Source: an uncultured Nitrosomonadales bacterium
Lineage (GTDB): Bacteria > Pseudomonadota > Gammaproteobacteria > Burkholderiales > Gallionellaceae
Direction of reading: 5' to 3'
Length of the DNA: 5,016 bases
NCBI GenBank assembly: GCA_903934275.1
Contig: CAIZNF010000294.1
Location: forward strand, 1-5,016
Shown in pieces: positions 1-4,933 of the stretch. A model generated the notes under the pieces. It was not told where the DNA came from, did not search any database, and was given only the letters and a program-made list of their open reading frames with translations. Position 1 is the first letter of the stretch. Each line of letters opens with the position of its first letter. The position numbers were made by a program, and so were the translations under genes.

Positions 1-1
1 G

Positions 2-439
2 ATTGAAAAAGGCATTTTGACGTGGGACGCGGGCGAAGCATTTGCAGCTATTCGCACTTGCTTTCTGGCTTGGGTAAAGCACGACAGAAATATCGCCCCT
101 CTGAACGACGCTGAAATATGCGCCCAGATCAAGCGGTTCTTTAAATCAGAGAGCGATGGCAAGCTTGTGCCGGTTGCAGACTACGATGAATCAAACCCGC
201 CTGAAGGTGGATTCATTAAGAAGGTAGACGGCAATTTAGCCTTTTTGGTACACCCCGAATTTTTCGAGTCGGTAATATGCCAGCGATGGGGAAAGGCTGC
301 GGGTATCCGAGTGCTTTTGGCGCACGGCTTGCTAATTCTTGGTGCCGAGGGAAGGCCGCGCAAGCAAGTATTAATGCCCGCCAATTGCGGGGGTAAGAAA
401 CTGAACTTTTACGTCGTTCGGGCAAAAATCGCTGATTAA
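2..439 (+). CDS. DUF927 domain-containing protein, C-terminal part (partial)
   Basis: The reading frame is open from the left edge (base 2) through a TAA at 437-439, giving about 145 codons. An internal TTG at 17 is not a plausible start because the in-frame codons before it (IEKGIL) already fit the family. The segment matches the C-terminal winged-helix-like tail of DUF927 proteins as I remember it: a GEAFAAIRTCFLAWV helix, the GGFIKK stretch, then FLVHPEFFESVICQRW, then GLLILGAEGRPRKQVLMP and a final KLNFYVV strand. Family members are large helicase/primase-like ATPases found on phages, plasmids and integrative elements. The ATPase core lies outside the window. Its place just before a replication initiator fits a role in element replication, which is inference. 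The family call rests on remembered motif spacing, not a search. A primase-helicase fusion is the main alternative. Confidence 0.72.
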   Translation: MEKGILTWDAGEAFAAIRTCFLAWVKHDRNIAPLNDAEICAQIKRFFKSESDGKLVPVADYDESNPPEGGFIKKVDGNLAFLVHPEFFESVICQRWGKAAGIRVLLAHGLLILGAEGRPRKQVLMPANCGGKKLNFYVVRAKIAD

Positions 440-488
440 GGTGGGTTCGGTGGTGGTGATATGCCGGTACGGTGGCTGCATTGGAGGT

Positions 489-558
489 GTATCAAATGTA
501 TCGGTTGTATCAGCGGCTTAAAGGGTGATACGAATGATACGAATGATACGAATGCTAC
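489..558. repeat. Palindromic array of 9-bp-spaced GTATC/GATAC repeats
   Basis: GTATC occurs at 489-493, 498-502 and 507-511, exactly 9 bases apart. After a 15-base spacer (512-526) the complementary GATAC occurs at 527-531, 536-540 and 545-549 with the same 9-base period, followed by a degenerate GCTAC at 554-558. The right half is a clean tandem repeat of TGATACGAA. The two halves are mirror images around base 519: 24-base arms would pair at about 18 of 24 positions, so a single strand could fold into a long hairpin with a 15-base loop. No T-run follows, so it is not an ordinary terminator. It could be iterons or a hairpin origin for the adjacent initiator, or operators for a regulator binding every 9 bases. 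Confidence 0.8.
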
Positions 559-778
559 ATGATGCAGGCAGATGACCTAGATATTAAGGGTGCGAGCCAC
601 TGCTATTTAATGGCATGACGCACACCGGCACACATTAGCTGTTGTGTAAAACATGGCGGACAAATTTAGCTTTGCCCAAAATGAAAGTTGGCATGACACA
701 TCAATGAGAATTACAAGGTTATACGCTACTTGGATGACAGATTTAGCTTGGCCAGGAATGAAAATTGGTATGACATCG

Positions 779-784
779 AAGGAG
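779..784 (+). promoter_or_regulatory. Duplicate Shine-Dalgarno with in-frame ATG at 790
   Basis: AAGGAG followed 5 bases later by ATG 790-792 is a full-quality start signal, in frame with rep and with no stop between. It belongs to repeat copy 2. If used, it gives a 408-residue initiator with a duplicated N-terminus. A third in-frame possibility, TTG at 730, lacks a well-placed ribosome binding site. Confidence 0.5.
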
Positions 785-870
785 ATTTTATGCCTGATAC
801 CGTAAGGTTTATACCCAACATGGCGGACAAATTTAACAAATCCAAAACCAAAAATTGTTATGACATCCTC

Positions 871-876
871 AAGGAG
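871..876 (+). promoter_or_regulatory. Shine-Dalgarno of rep (selected start)
   Basis: AAGGAG lies 6 bases before the ATG at 883 and supports the 377-residue form of the initiator. A near-duplicate signal (AAGGAG at 779-784, 5 bases before an in-frame ATG at 790) lies 92 bases upstream in the previous repeat copy and would add 31 residues. The downstream start is preferred because those extra residues are themselves a repeat of the N-terminus. Confidence 0.65.
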
Positions 877-882
877 AATTAC

Positions 883-2016
883 ATGTTCGATACGGCAAAA
901 TTCTATTCACACATGACCAACCTTGTTTACGAAAGGTTACTTGATAAAAGTACTCTCAACAAAATTGGTACAAAGCTGTATGGCGATACCTTCTACCTCA
1001 AGCACCCCTTTGGCTTGGATAATCCGCAGGTATTCATTGACTGGGAAGAGCGTACTTTATGCCTCGAAGCATCATTGCCAAAACTCTTCCAAGGCCATAA
1101 CGTGTTCGGTACAAATCGGCTCGAATTCCTGTGCCTTGCCACCATCGAGCTCATCTATAAACAACTCGGGCTGACATTTACTTCGCACGAGCGCCGTGCA
1201 GTTAGAGAACATCGCTTTCGGCTTGGGCGTCTGGATACGACGTGTAGCTTTCTTCTCGATTCATCGCATCAGGTGGCAGAAGCTTTGGAAGCCATTATGC
1301 AGCAGCTGCGGGCTGAGGGTCGCGATTGGTCTGCCTACGGAACGCACGAAATTGAGACGGTCTACAACCAACAAAATTCAACGCGGGTTGCGGACAAATT
1401 CTATAACAAGCACGTTGAGCTGCTGAGGAAAAAATTGCATGTCGGTGTTGCCGAGCGCGACTGGATTCTGTCATTTGTACGCAAACTGCTGCGGTTTGAA
1501 GTAACGTGGCGTGGCAGAGAGCTAAAAGAACTGGAGCTTGAATATGCCGACCTGTGGAGCCCCCAACTGCTCAAGCAGTTGATGCAACAACGGCTGGAGA
1601 AGTTCAACTTTCAAGGTGTGATTAAAGACGAGCTGTATATTAATTTTCGGTCCGATGCACCTAAAGCAAGCCCCAACTTGTTCTATGACCTTTGGACGCA
1701 AGGGGCGCGGCTGGGTTCTCATTTTCGTAACCGGACGCTTGATAGGGCGCGTGACCACCTCCTTAAGCACCGAAAAATCGACATCTATCGCCCTGCCAAA
1801 ACGGGCTGCGATATCCCGCTGAAAAAAATTCTGACAGCCGATAACGCGTATTTTACTGCCCCCAAGTATTTGACTAGGCGTGGCGCTATTTTTGGCATAG
1901 GCGGTTCGAACTCGCCTGTATCAGCAAAAGAGAGTCGCGTTTTAGCACCACCCCTGCATTTATTGCCCTATATGCCAGTCAATTGCCCGATAGGGCGACT
2001 GGCGGTACACGGCTAA
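883..2016 (+). CDS. Phage/plasmid replication initiator, gene II/X family (Phage_CRI and Phage_X domains)
   Basis: Encodes 377 residues from ATG 883, chosen for its AAGGAG 6 bases upstream and because earlier in-frame starts lie in repeat copies of this N-terminus. Family signatures, from memory: the LPKLFQGHNVFG block (about residues 65-76) typical of gene II proteins of filamentous phages; the strand RLGRLDTTCSFLL (113-125); TVYNQQNSTRVADKFYNKHVELL (159-181, given here as one motif around Y161 and the FYNK..EL element); and the Phage_X-type W..G (271-274) to LLKHRKIDIYRP (293-304). Gene II proteins nick the plus-strand origin and start rolling-circle replication; a tyrosine of the family would be catalytic, but I cannot say which. 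The last 40 or so residues (from about 338) match nothing I recognise and overlap paired inverted repeats. The gene converges on ardC, with a 4-base overlap of ends. Likely role: initiator of the element, inferred. Confidence 0.8.
   Translation: MFDTAKFYSHMTNLVYERLLDKSTLNKIGTKLYGDTFYLKHPFGLDNPQVFIDWEERTLCLEASLPKLFQGHNVFGTNRLEFLCLATIELIYKQLGLTFTSHERRAVREHRFRLGRLDTTCSFLLDSSHQVAEALEAIMQQLRAEGRDWSAYGTHEIETVYNQQNSTRVADKFYNKHVELLRKKLHVGVAERDWILSFVRKLLRFEVTWRGRELKELELEYADLWSPQLLKQLMQQRLEKFNFQGVIKDELYINFRSDAPKASPNLFYDLWTQGARLGSHFRNRTLDRARDHLLKHRKIDIYRPAKTGCDIPLKKILTADNAYFTAPKYLTRRGAIFGIGGSNSPVSAKESRVLAPPLHLLPYMPVNCPIGRLAVHG
1965..2003. other. Interleaved inverted repeats at the rep/ardC convergent junction
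   Basis: GCCCTAT (1965-1971) is complementary to ATAGGGC (1990-1996), and GCCAGTC (1974-1980) to GACTGGC (1997-2003). A further GCCC (1985-1988) pairs with GGGC (1993-1996) around a GATA loop. The best single hairpin is 7 bp plus 4 bp with a four-base AATT bulge on one side. The GCCCTAT pairing is a mutually exclusive alternative. No T-run follows on either strand, so a classical intrinsic terminator is not supported, though the site between two converging genes would suit transcription blocking. Confidence 0.55.
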
Positions 2017-2882
2017 TTAGAATCCACATTGGCTCTAGTGGCTTGCTCCAGCACATAATCAGCGGCCTTCTGCGCCGCTGATGCCGCAACGAAAATGAGC
2101 CGCTTATCGCTCTTCAGCGCATCTAGCCAGCTGCTCACGTAACTGGCGTGCTCCAATCGTGCTGGAAGCCCGCAGTGAGCGCATAAGAACGCTGCGCCTA
2201 TTTCGGCAACCAGCTCCTCGAACGCATAAGCAGCTTTGCCGTTCACCCGGCCCTGTACGCGGTTCAAGCGGCTCTGGTGGCCAGTCCAGTGGCATAGCTC
2301 GTGCAACGCCGTTGCATAGTAATCATCAGGTCGGCTGAACGAGGCCACGGGCGGTAGCTGTATCGTGTCATCGACGGGCATGTAGTACGCCCTTCGGCCA
2401 CCATGGCTGATTGCAGCACCGGAACAACTGAGTAGCTGCTCGGCACAGTCGATGGGCAACCATGTTCGACCAATACATTGTGCGAACCGTTCTGGCACAG
2501 ACTCCAGCTGACCGGCATTGAACACGGTAAAGCACTTCATGATCGGAATGCCACGCACAACAGTTACAGCATCAGCCGCGCCAATCACGCCATCCTTTTT
2601 ATTGCGCAGCTGATAGAAGACAATCTGCGTACCGTGCTCACCCTTTCTGATGCGCGCGCCGATCTCGGTCGCCTGCCTGAACGTCAGCCAGCGACAGTCG
2701 GTGAACCTGTTCGTCATCATCGCAACATTCAACATCAACACGTTGATGCCCCGATAGGGCTTGTTTGTCACAAGATTGCCCGGTGTGTCAGAACCGGTCT
2801 GCCAAGGGCGTATCCACGGCGGTACGCCCTGTTCGAGCGCGGCGATGATGCAGATCGTCACTGAGGTGTAAATGTCTTTCAT
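2013..2882 (-). CDS. ardC: ArdC-like antirestriction protein (ssDNA-binding domain plus zincin metallopeptidase)
   Basis: Encodes 289 residues from the ATG at 2882-2880, preceded by an AGGAG core 7 bases upstream. The frame stays open upstream to 3119, but that extension overlaps the recombinase gene and matches nothing, so it is rejected. The N-terminal half carries ArdC-type features: PPWIRPW (21-27), NKPYRGINVLMLN (40-52), WLTFRQA (65-71) and the GEHGTQIVFY strand (81-90). The C-terminal half has the zinc protease motif HELCH (194-198) within ALHELCHWTGH, and a downstream EELVAEIGAAFL helix (222-233) that usually supplies the third ligand. Known ArdC proteins bind single-stranded DNA and protect incoming plasmid DNA from restriction during establishment. 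The gene follows the recombinase by 106 bases, with a hairpin in the gap. Its stop overlaps the rep stop. Catalytic residues look intact. Confidence 0.9.
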   Translation of the reverse strand: MKDIYTSVTICIIAALEQGVPPWIRPWQTGSDTPGNLVTNKPYRGINVLMLNVAMMTNRFTDCRWLTFRQATEIGARIRKGEHGTQIVFYQLRNKKDGVIGAADAVTVVRGIPIMKCFTVFNAGQLESVPERFAQCIGRTWLPIDCAEQLLSCSGAAISHGGRRAYYMPVDDTIQLPPVASFSRPDDYYATALHELCHWTGHQSRLNRVQGRVNGKAAYAFEELVAEIGAAFLCAHCGLPARLEHASYVSSWLDALKSDKRLIFVAASAAQKAADYVLEQATRANVDSN

Positions 2883-2895
2883 AATCAACTCCTGT

Positions 2896-2934
2896 AAAAG
2901 AATCGCCCCAGCGAGGAACAATCCAGACTGGGGC
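2896..2934 (-). terminator. Hairpin with short T-rich tail between recombinase and ardC
   Basis: On the minus strand, GCCCCAG and CTGGGGC (2928-2934 and 2905-2911) form a 7-bp GC-rich stem. Inside it GGA and TCC can pair after a symmetric 3-base internal loop. The stem is followed by GATTCTTTT (2904-2896). The T-run is short, so this may be a weak terminator limiting read-through from the recombinase, or a leader structure of ardC, since it ends just 13 bases before the ardC start codon and next to its ribosome binding site. Confidence 0.5.
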
Positions 2935-2988
2935 ACATATGTAGAAAAGCAGCTGTGGAATAAACGACTGAATGGCTGTGCTATAACA

Positions 2989-3918
2989 TCACCGGATATT
3001 GCCGAGCGGGTTGTCTGTAAACAGCTGGCTGTCGCGGATATAGCGATGAACTCCCGCTTCTGACCTGTGCCCGGTCTGCTGGCGAATTTTCCAGCTGCTC
3101 GCGCCGCACTGGGATGCACTTGTCACAAATCCGGCGCGCAGGCTGTGGCCGGACAGTTGTTGCGCATCCAGCCCGACTGCCTCGGCACGCTCTTTCACGA
3201 TCAGCGCGACAGATTGTGGCGTCAAGCCAGCGCCCGTTATATGTCCGTACCGATCAACGCGTCTGAACAGCGCGCCGCCCGTTATCCCAGACATAGCCAG
3301 CCACGCCACAACAGCTTTGACCGGACAACAGCTGCCGCGCATATACGGAACGGCGATATCGCGTCCTGCACCGCCCTGGTCAGTTTTGCCACGGCGCAGT
3401 CGGATAACCATTCCTTCAGCGACTAGCTGCACGTCCTGCACACAAATAGCAACCAGTTCCGAGCGCCTGAATGCACCGGCAAAGCCCATGAGCAACAGCG
3501 CCTTATCGCGGGCACCCCTTATGCCGATCAATTTCCGCACCATGTTTCGCACGTCGTGCAACAGCACGGGTGCGACACGACGTTGGGAAACGCCTTTCGT
3601 GCGACGTATTCCCTGCATCGTCGATTTAACGATTTCGGAGTCAGATGGACTAGGAAGCTGCTTGACCGTATGCGCTCTGCCGATTGCGACAACACGGCGA
3701 CAGAGCGTCGCATACGACAGCTTTTCTGCTTGCTGTGCCAGATATGTCGCAAGGCGCTCAGGAGCAGCGGGAATGCGTCCGCCCCACTGCAAGAACTGCG
3801 CAATATCGGTTGTGTATGCACGTCGCGTACTCTGCGACAGAGATGCCTGTAGATATTGCTGAACCTCGGGCGACACGTTGCGCTTTGAACGGCGGGTATC
3901 AATCATTGATTTTTTCAT
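2989..3918 (-). CDS. Tyrosine recombinase / site-specific integrase (XerC/D-like)
   Basis: Encodes 309 residues from the ATG at 3918-3916. A GTG at 3927 would add three residues and overlap the TGA of the preceding gene as GTGA; neither start has a strong Shine-Dalgarno, so coupling to the upstream gene is likely. Numbered from the GTG, residues 20-105 form a SAM-like core-binding domain (SQSTRRAYTTDIAQFLQWGG). The catalytic domain has the full set: R154 in GAFRRSEL, K181 in RRGKTDQ, H261 and R264 in GHSLRAGF, H287 in QTGHRS, and nucleophile Y296 in HRYIRD. Such enzymes cut and rejoin DNA through a 3'-phosphotyrosine. It lacks the N-terminal arm-binding region of P4-type island integrases, and resembles plasmid and transposon recombinases, so multimer resolution is as likely as element integration. 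No attachment site was recognised nearby. Confidence 0.9.
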   Translation of the reverse strand: MKKSMIDTRRSKRNVSPEVQQYLQASLSQSTRRAYTTDIAQFLQWGGRIPAAPERLATYLAQQAEKLSYATLCRRVVAIGRAHTVKQLPSPSDSEIVKSTMQGIRRTKGVSQRRVAPVLLHDVRNMVRKLIGIRGARDKALLLMGFAGAFRRSELVAICVQDVQLVAEGMVIRLRRGKTDQGGAGRDIAVPYMRGSCCPVKAVVAWLAMSGITGGALFRRVDRYGHITGAGLTPQSVALIVKERAEAVGLDAQQLSGHSLRAGFVTSASQCGASSWKIRQQTGHRSEAGVHRYIRDSQLFTDNPLGNIR

Positions 3919-3923
3919 GATGC

Positions 3924-4160
3924 TCACTCGACACTGACATAGCGCATGCAGGTTTGCAGCAGATGGTCGTAATCGCCGTCTGTTGCCTCATTCATGAACT
4001 CTTCCGCCAACTCGGGCCGATTGCTGTGCAGAATTCCGCGACGTACCAAGCCGAGAATCAAAAAGGCATTGCCGTTCTTTCCCGTCAGCTGCACGACTGC
4101 ATCGGTGTAGGGCACGTCTCTAACTAAGGCTTGCTGATTGTTGTTCTGAATTTCGTTCAT
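3924..4160 (-). CDS. Conserved-looking small protein of unknown function (78 aa)
   Basis: Starts at ATG 4160-4158 with AGGAG (4174-4170) 9 bases upstream, and ends at a TGA (3926-3924) just before the recombinase start, which suggests translational coupling. The protein is soluble and acidic at its C-terminus. A core of VQLTGKNGNAFLILGLVRRG (residues 23-42) is followed by a helix ending AEEFMNEATDGDYDHLL and then QTCMRYVSVE. I recall similar unnamed small proteins with a GDYDHLL..CM element on plasmids and genomic islands, but no function. There is no signal peptide, membrane segment or clear DNA-binding motif. Its position before the recombinase makes an accessory or regulatory role possible, but that is a guess. 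Confidence 0.8.
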   Translation of the reverse strand: MNEIQNNNQQALVRDVPYTDAVVQLTGKNGNAFLILGLVRRGILHSNRPELAEEFMNEATDGDYDHLLQTCMRYVSVE

Positions 4161-4166
4161 GATTAT

Positions 4167-4307
4167 TTACTCCTGTATCTGCTTTGCATAAAAAATGAAC
4201 CCGCACAGTTGGTTCAACGTGGCGGGTTCGAGCGGTGTGGCGTTTTCATTTATCGGCTCCCATAACGCCACCAAAAGAGCTTTTCGTTTTGCGCGTCAAT
4301 GGTTCAT
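4167..4307 (-). pseudogene. Small ORF interrupted by an in-frame TGA at codon 4
   Basis: An excellent start signal (AAGGAG at 4320-4315, 7 bases, ATG at 4307-4305, overlapping the upstream stop as ATGA) leads to M-N-H and then TGA (4298-4296). The same frame then runs open for 42 codons: RAKRKALLVALWEPINEN, then ATPLEPATLNQLCGFIF, then YAKQIQE, with TAA at 4169-4167, only 6 bases before the next start. The fit of start, frame and end between neighbours shows this was a coding slot of about 46 codons. A single transition, CGA to TGA, would explain the loss (Arg at codon 4). Alternatives: a sequencing error, an internal start (TTG 4274 or GTG 4271, no Shine-Dalgarno), or read-through, since TGA followed by C is a leaky stop context. 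Function unknown. Confidence 0.6.
4190..4229 (-). terminator. Intrinsic terminator-like hairpin plus T6, inside the interrupted small ORF
   Basis: On the minus strand GAACCCGC (4229-4222) pairs perfectly with GCGGGTTC (4204-4197). An inner AC/GT step (with one bulged base) and GTTG/CAAC extend the stem around a three-base loop. It is followed at once by A and TTTTTT (4195-4190), the classic layout of a Rho-independent terminator. It lies within the broken small ORF, between the 146-aa gene and the 78-aa gene, so it would cut off the recombinase and ardC from the upstream promoter unless translation through the small ORF kept it unfolded. Confidence 0.6.
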
Positions 4308-4744
4308 TTCGATTCTCCTTCAGCCGGAAACCGGGGCGCCAGTGCAGCGCCAAACAGTTCGGCCAAATGGGCTGGCTCAACCCAGTTCATGCCGGATTCC
4401 ATCGCTTCGTTGACCGTGTCTATGATGTCTTCGTCGGTTATATTCATGGCCTTCACCTGATAAATCGAGCCAAGCGCGAGTGCAAGAAACGCCAGCTCCG
4501 ATTCACTCGCACGGCACATGTACTGCGGAATGGCGGACACTTTCACATCCCCACTTTCTTCGTTTCGAATGCACCACTCACCGGCATCCGCGCAGTAACT
4601 AGCGGGCATACCCCGCCAGTCGAATGCCAGACGGTTTGCGCCGAGCTGTGCAATGGTTTTGTTACGGGCAACAACGCACATCGTTTCGCGGATTACGGCA
4701 GTCTCGTAAATCGTTGTTCTTATCTGGAAAATGTATTTGTTCAT
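4304..4744 (-). CDS. Hypothetical protein, 146 aa, unknown function
   Basis: Starts at ATG 4744-4742 and ends at TGA 4306-4304, which overlaps the ATG of the next small ORF. The start has only a weak GCGAG upstream, but the preceding 17-codon ORF ends one base before it, so coupled translation is plausible. The N-terminus alternates hydrophobic residues (KYIFQIRTTIYETAVI, then CVVARNKTIAQLGANRL), which suggests a beta-hairpin followed by a helix. The layout vaguely recalls the N-terminal fold of DpnD/PcfM-like small proteins, but this is too weak for a name. The middle is cysteine-containing (ASYCADAGEWC, QYMCRASE), and the C-terminal half is acidic and helical (ITDEDIIDTVNEAMESGMNW). No membrane segment or signal peptide. 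Its place between RadC and the recombinase suggests accessory cargo. The overlapping plus-strand frame (4235-4771) is judged a shadow. Confidence 0.75.
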   Translation of the reverse strand: MNKYIFQIRTTIYETAVIRETMCVVARNKTIAQLGANRLAFDWRGMPASYCADAGEWCIRNEESGDVKVSAIPQYMCRASESELAFLALALGSIYQVKAMNITDEDIIDTVNEAMESGMNWVEPAHLAELFGAALAPRFPAEGESK

Positions 4745-4745
4745 T

Positions 4746-4799
4746 TCAATACTCGCTTGGTAAATGCATGATCCCGTGCTCCAGTTGATTGCTTTCCAT
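4746..4799 (-). CDS. Possible 17-residue small protein or leader peptide
   Basis: The ORF MESNQLEHGIMHLPSEY begins at ATG 4799-4797 with GGAG 6 bases upstream (the string GGAGAACGAAATG) and ends at TGA 4748-4746, one base before the 146-aa gene start. The start signal is better than that of the following gene, so translation of this short ORF may serve mainly to deliver ribosomes to it. No hydrophobic segment and no run of rare or repeated codons of the kind seen in attenuator leaders. Real expression is unproven; it may be a remnant of a longer gene. Confidence 0.35.
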   Translation of the reverse strand: MESNQLEHGIMHLPSEY

Positions 4800-4933
4800 T
4801 TCGTTCTCCAATCCTGAATCAGTCAAAGTTGTTTATTGCGCGCAAGTGCTTTCCTGCCTGGGATCGACCTCCTTTCTGTTCTACTGGTTTTGTGATTTGC
4901 TGCCCGATTGATGGCAGAGGTGCTGCGAATGAC

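Larger units (their letters stand above)
440..882. other. Non-coding inter-gene region, candidate replication control or origin region
   Basis: This 443-base stretch separates the DUF927-like gene from rep. It holds a palindromic 9-bp-spaced repeat array (489-558) and a degenerate tandem duplication (650-907) that continues into the rep coding region. A short plus-strand ORF (653-805, 50 codons, starting MADKFSFAQNESWHD) lies in it but looks like a decayed copy of the rep leader. No convincing sigma-70 promoter pair was seen. Repeats upstream of a rolling-circle-type initiator gene suggest an origin or copy-number control region, which is inference. Confidence 0.45.
650..907 (+). repeat. Degenerate threefold tandem duplication of the rep translation-start region
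   Basis: Three successive copies begin near 650, 727 and 817. Copies 1 and 3 share an exact 19-base block (650-668 and 817-835). Copies 1 and 2 match at 29 of 36 positions (664-699 against 741-776), and copies 2 and 3 at 25 of 36 (741-776 against 831-866). Offsets are 77 and 90 bases, so copies 2 and 3 are in the same frame and copy 1 is not. Copies 2 and 3 each end with a Shine-Dalgarno (AAGGAG) and an ATG. In copy 1 the equivalent ATG reads AAG (GAGAATTACAAGGT against GAGAATTACATGTT). At protein level the repeat shows as MADKF..NESWHD, LDDRF..NENWYD and MADKF..TKNCYD, and as MPDTVRFIPNM against MFDTAKFYSHM. Confidence 0.8.

Noticed and set aside
489..558. CRISPR array or terminator interpretation of the 9-bp repeats
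   Set aside because: Units are far too short and lack spacers for CRISPR, and no T-run follows the palindrome.
653..805. 50-codon plus-strand ORF starting MADKFSFAQNESWHD
   Set aside because: It is repeat copy 1 of the rep leader and runs out of frame through copy 2, so it is treated as duplication debris and not as a gene.
1965..2003. H-type RNA pseudoknot from the interleaved inverted repeats
   Set aside because: With no bases between A' and B' the loop could not span a 7-bp stem, so alternative hairpins are more likely than a simultaneous pseudoknot.
2749..2760. Copy of the CCCGATAGGGC string found near 1986, seen again inside ardC
   Set aside because: Here it encodes the conserved PYRG residues of ArdC, so the match is best explained by coding constraint and chance.
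2883..3119. N-terminal extension of the ardC frame to 3119 (368 residues)
   Set aside because: The extra residues overlap the recombinase gene, match no ArdC feature, and a good ribosome site precedes the ATG at 2882.
3317..3862. Long plus-strand frame opposite the recombinase
   Set aside because: It lies wholly antisense to a gene with complete catalytic motifs, and its translation has no recognisable domain.
4235..4771. 178-codon plus-strand frame opposite the 146-aa gene
   Set aside because: The minus-strand genes fit together with overlapping starts and stops, while this frame lacks a ribosome site and cuts across two of them.
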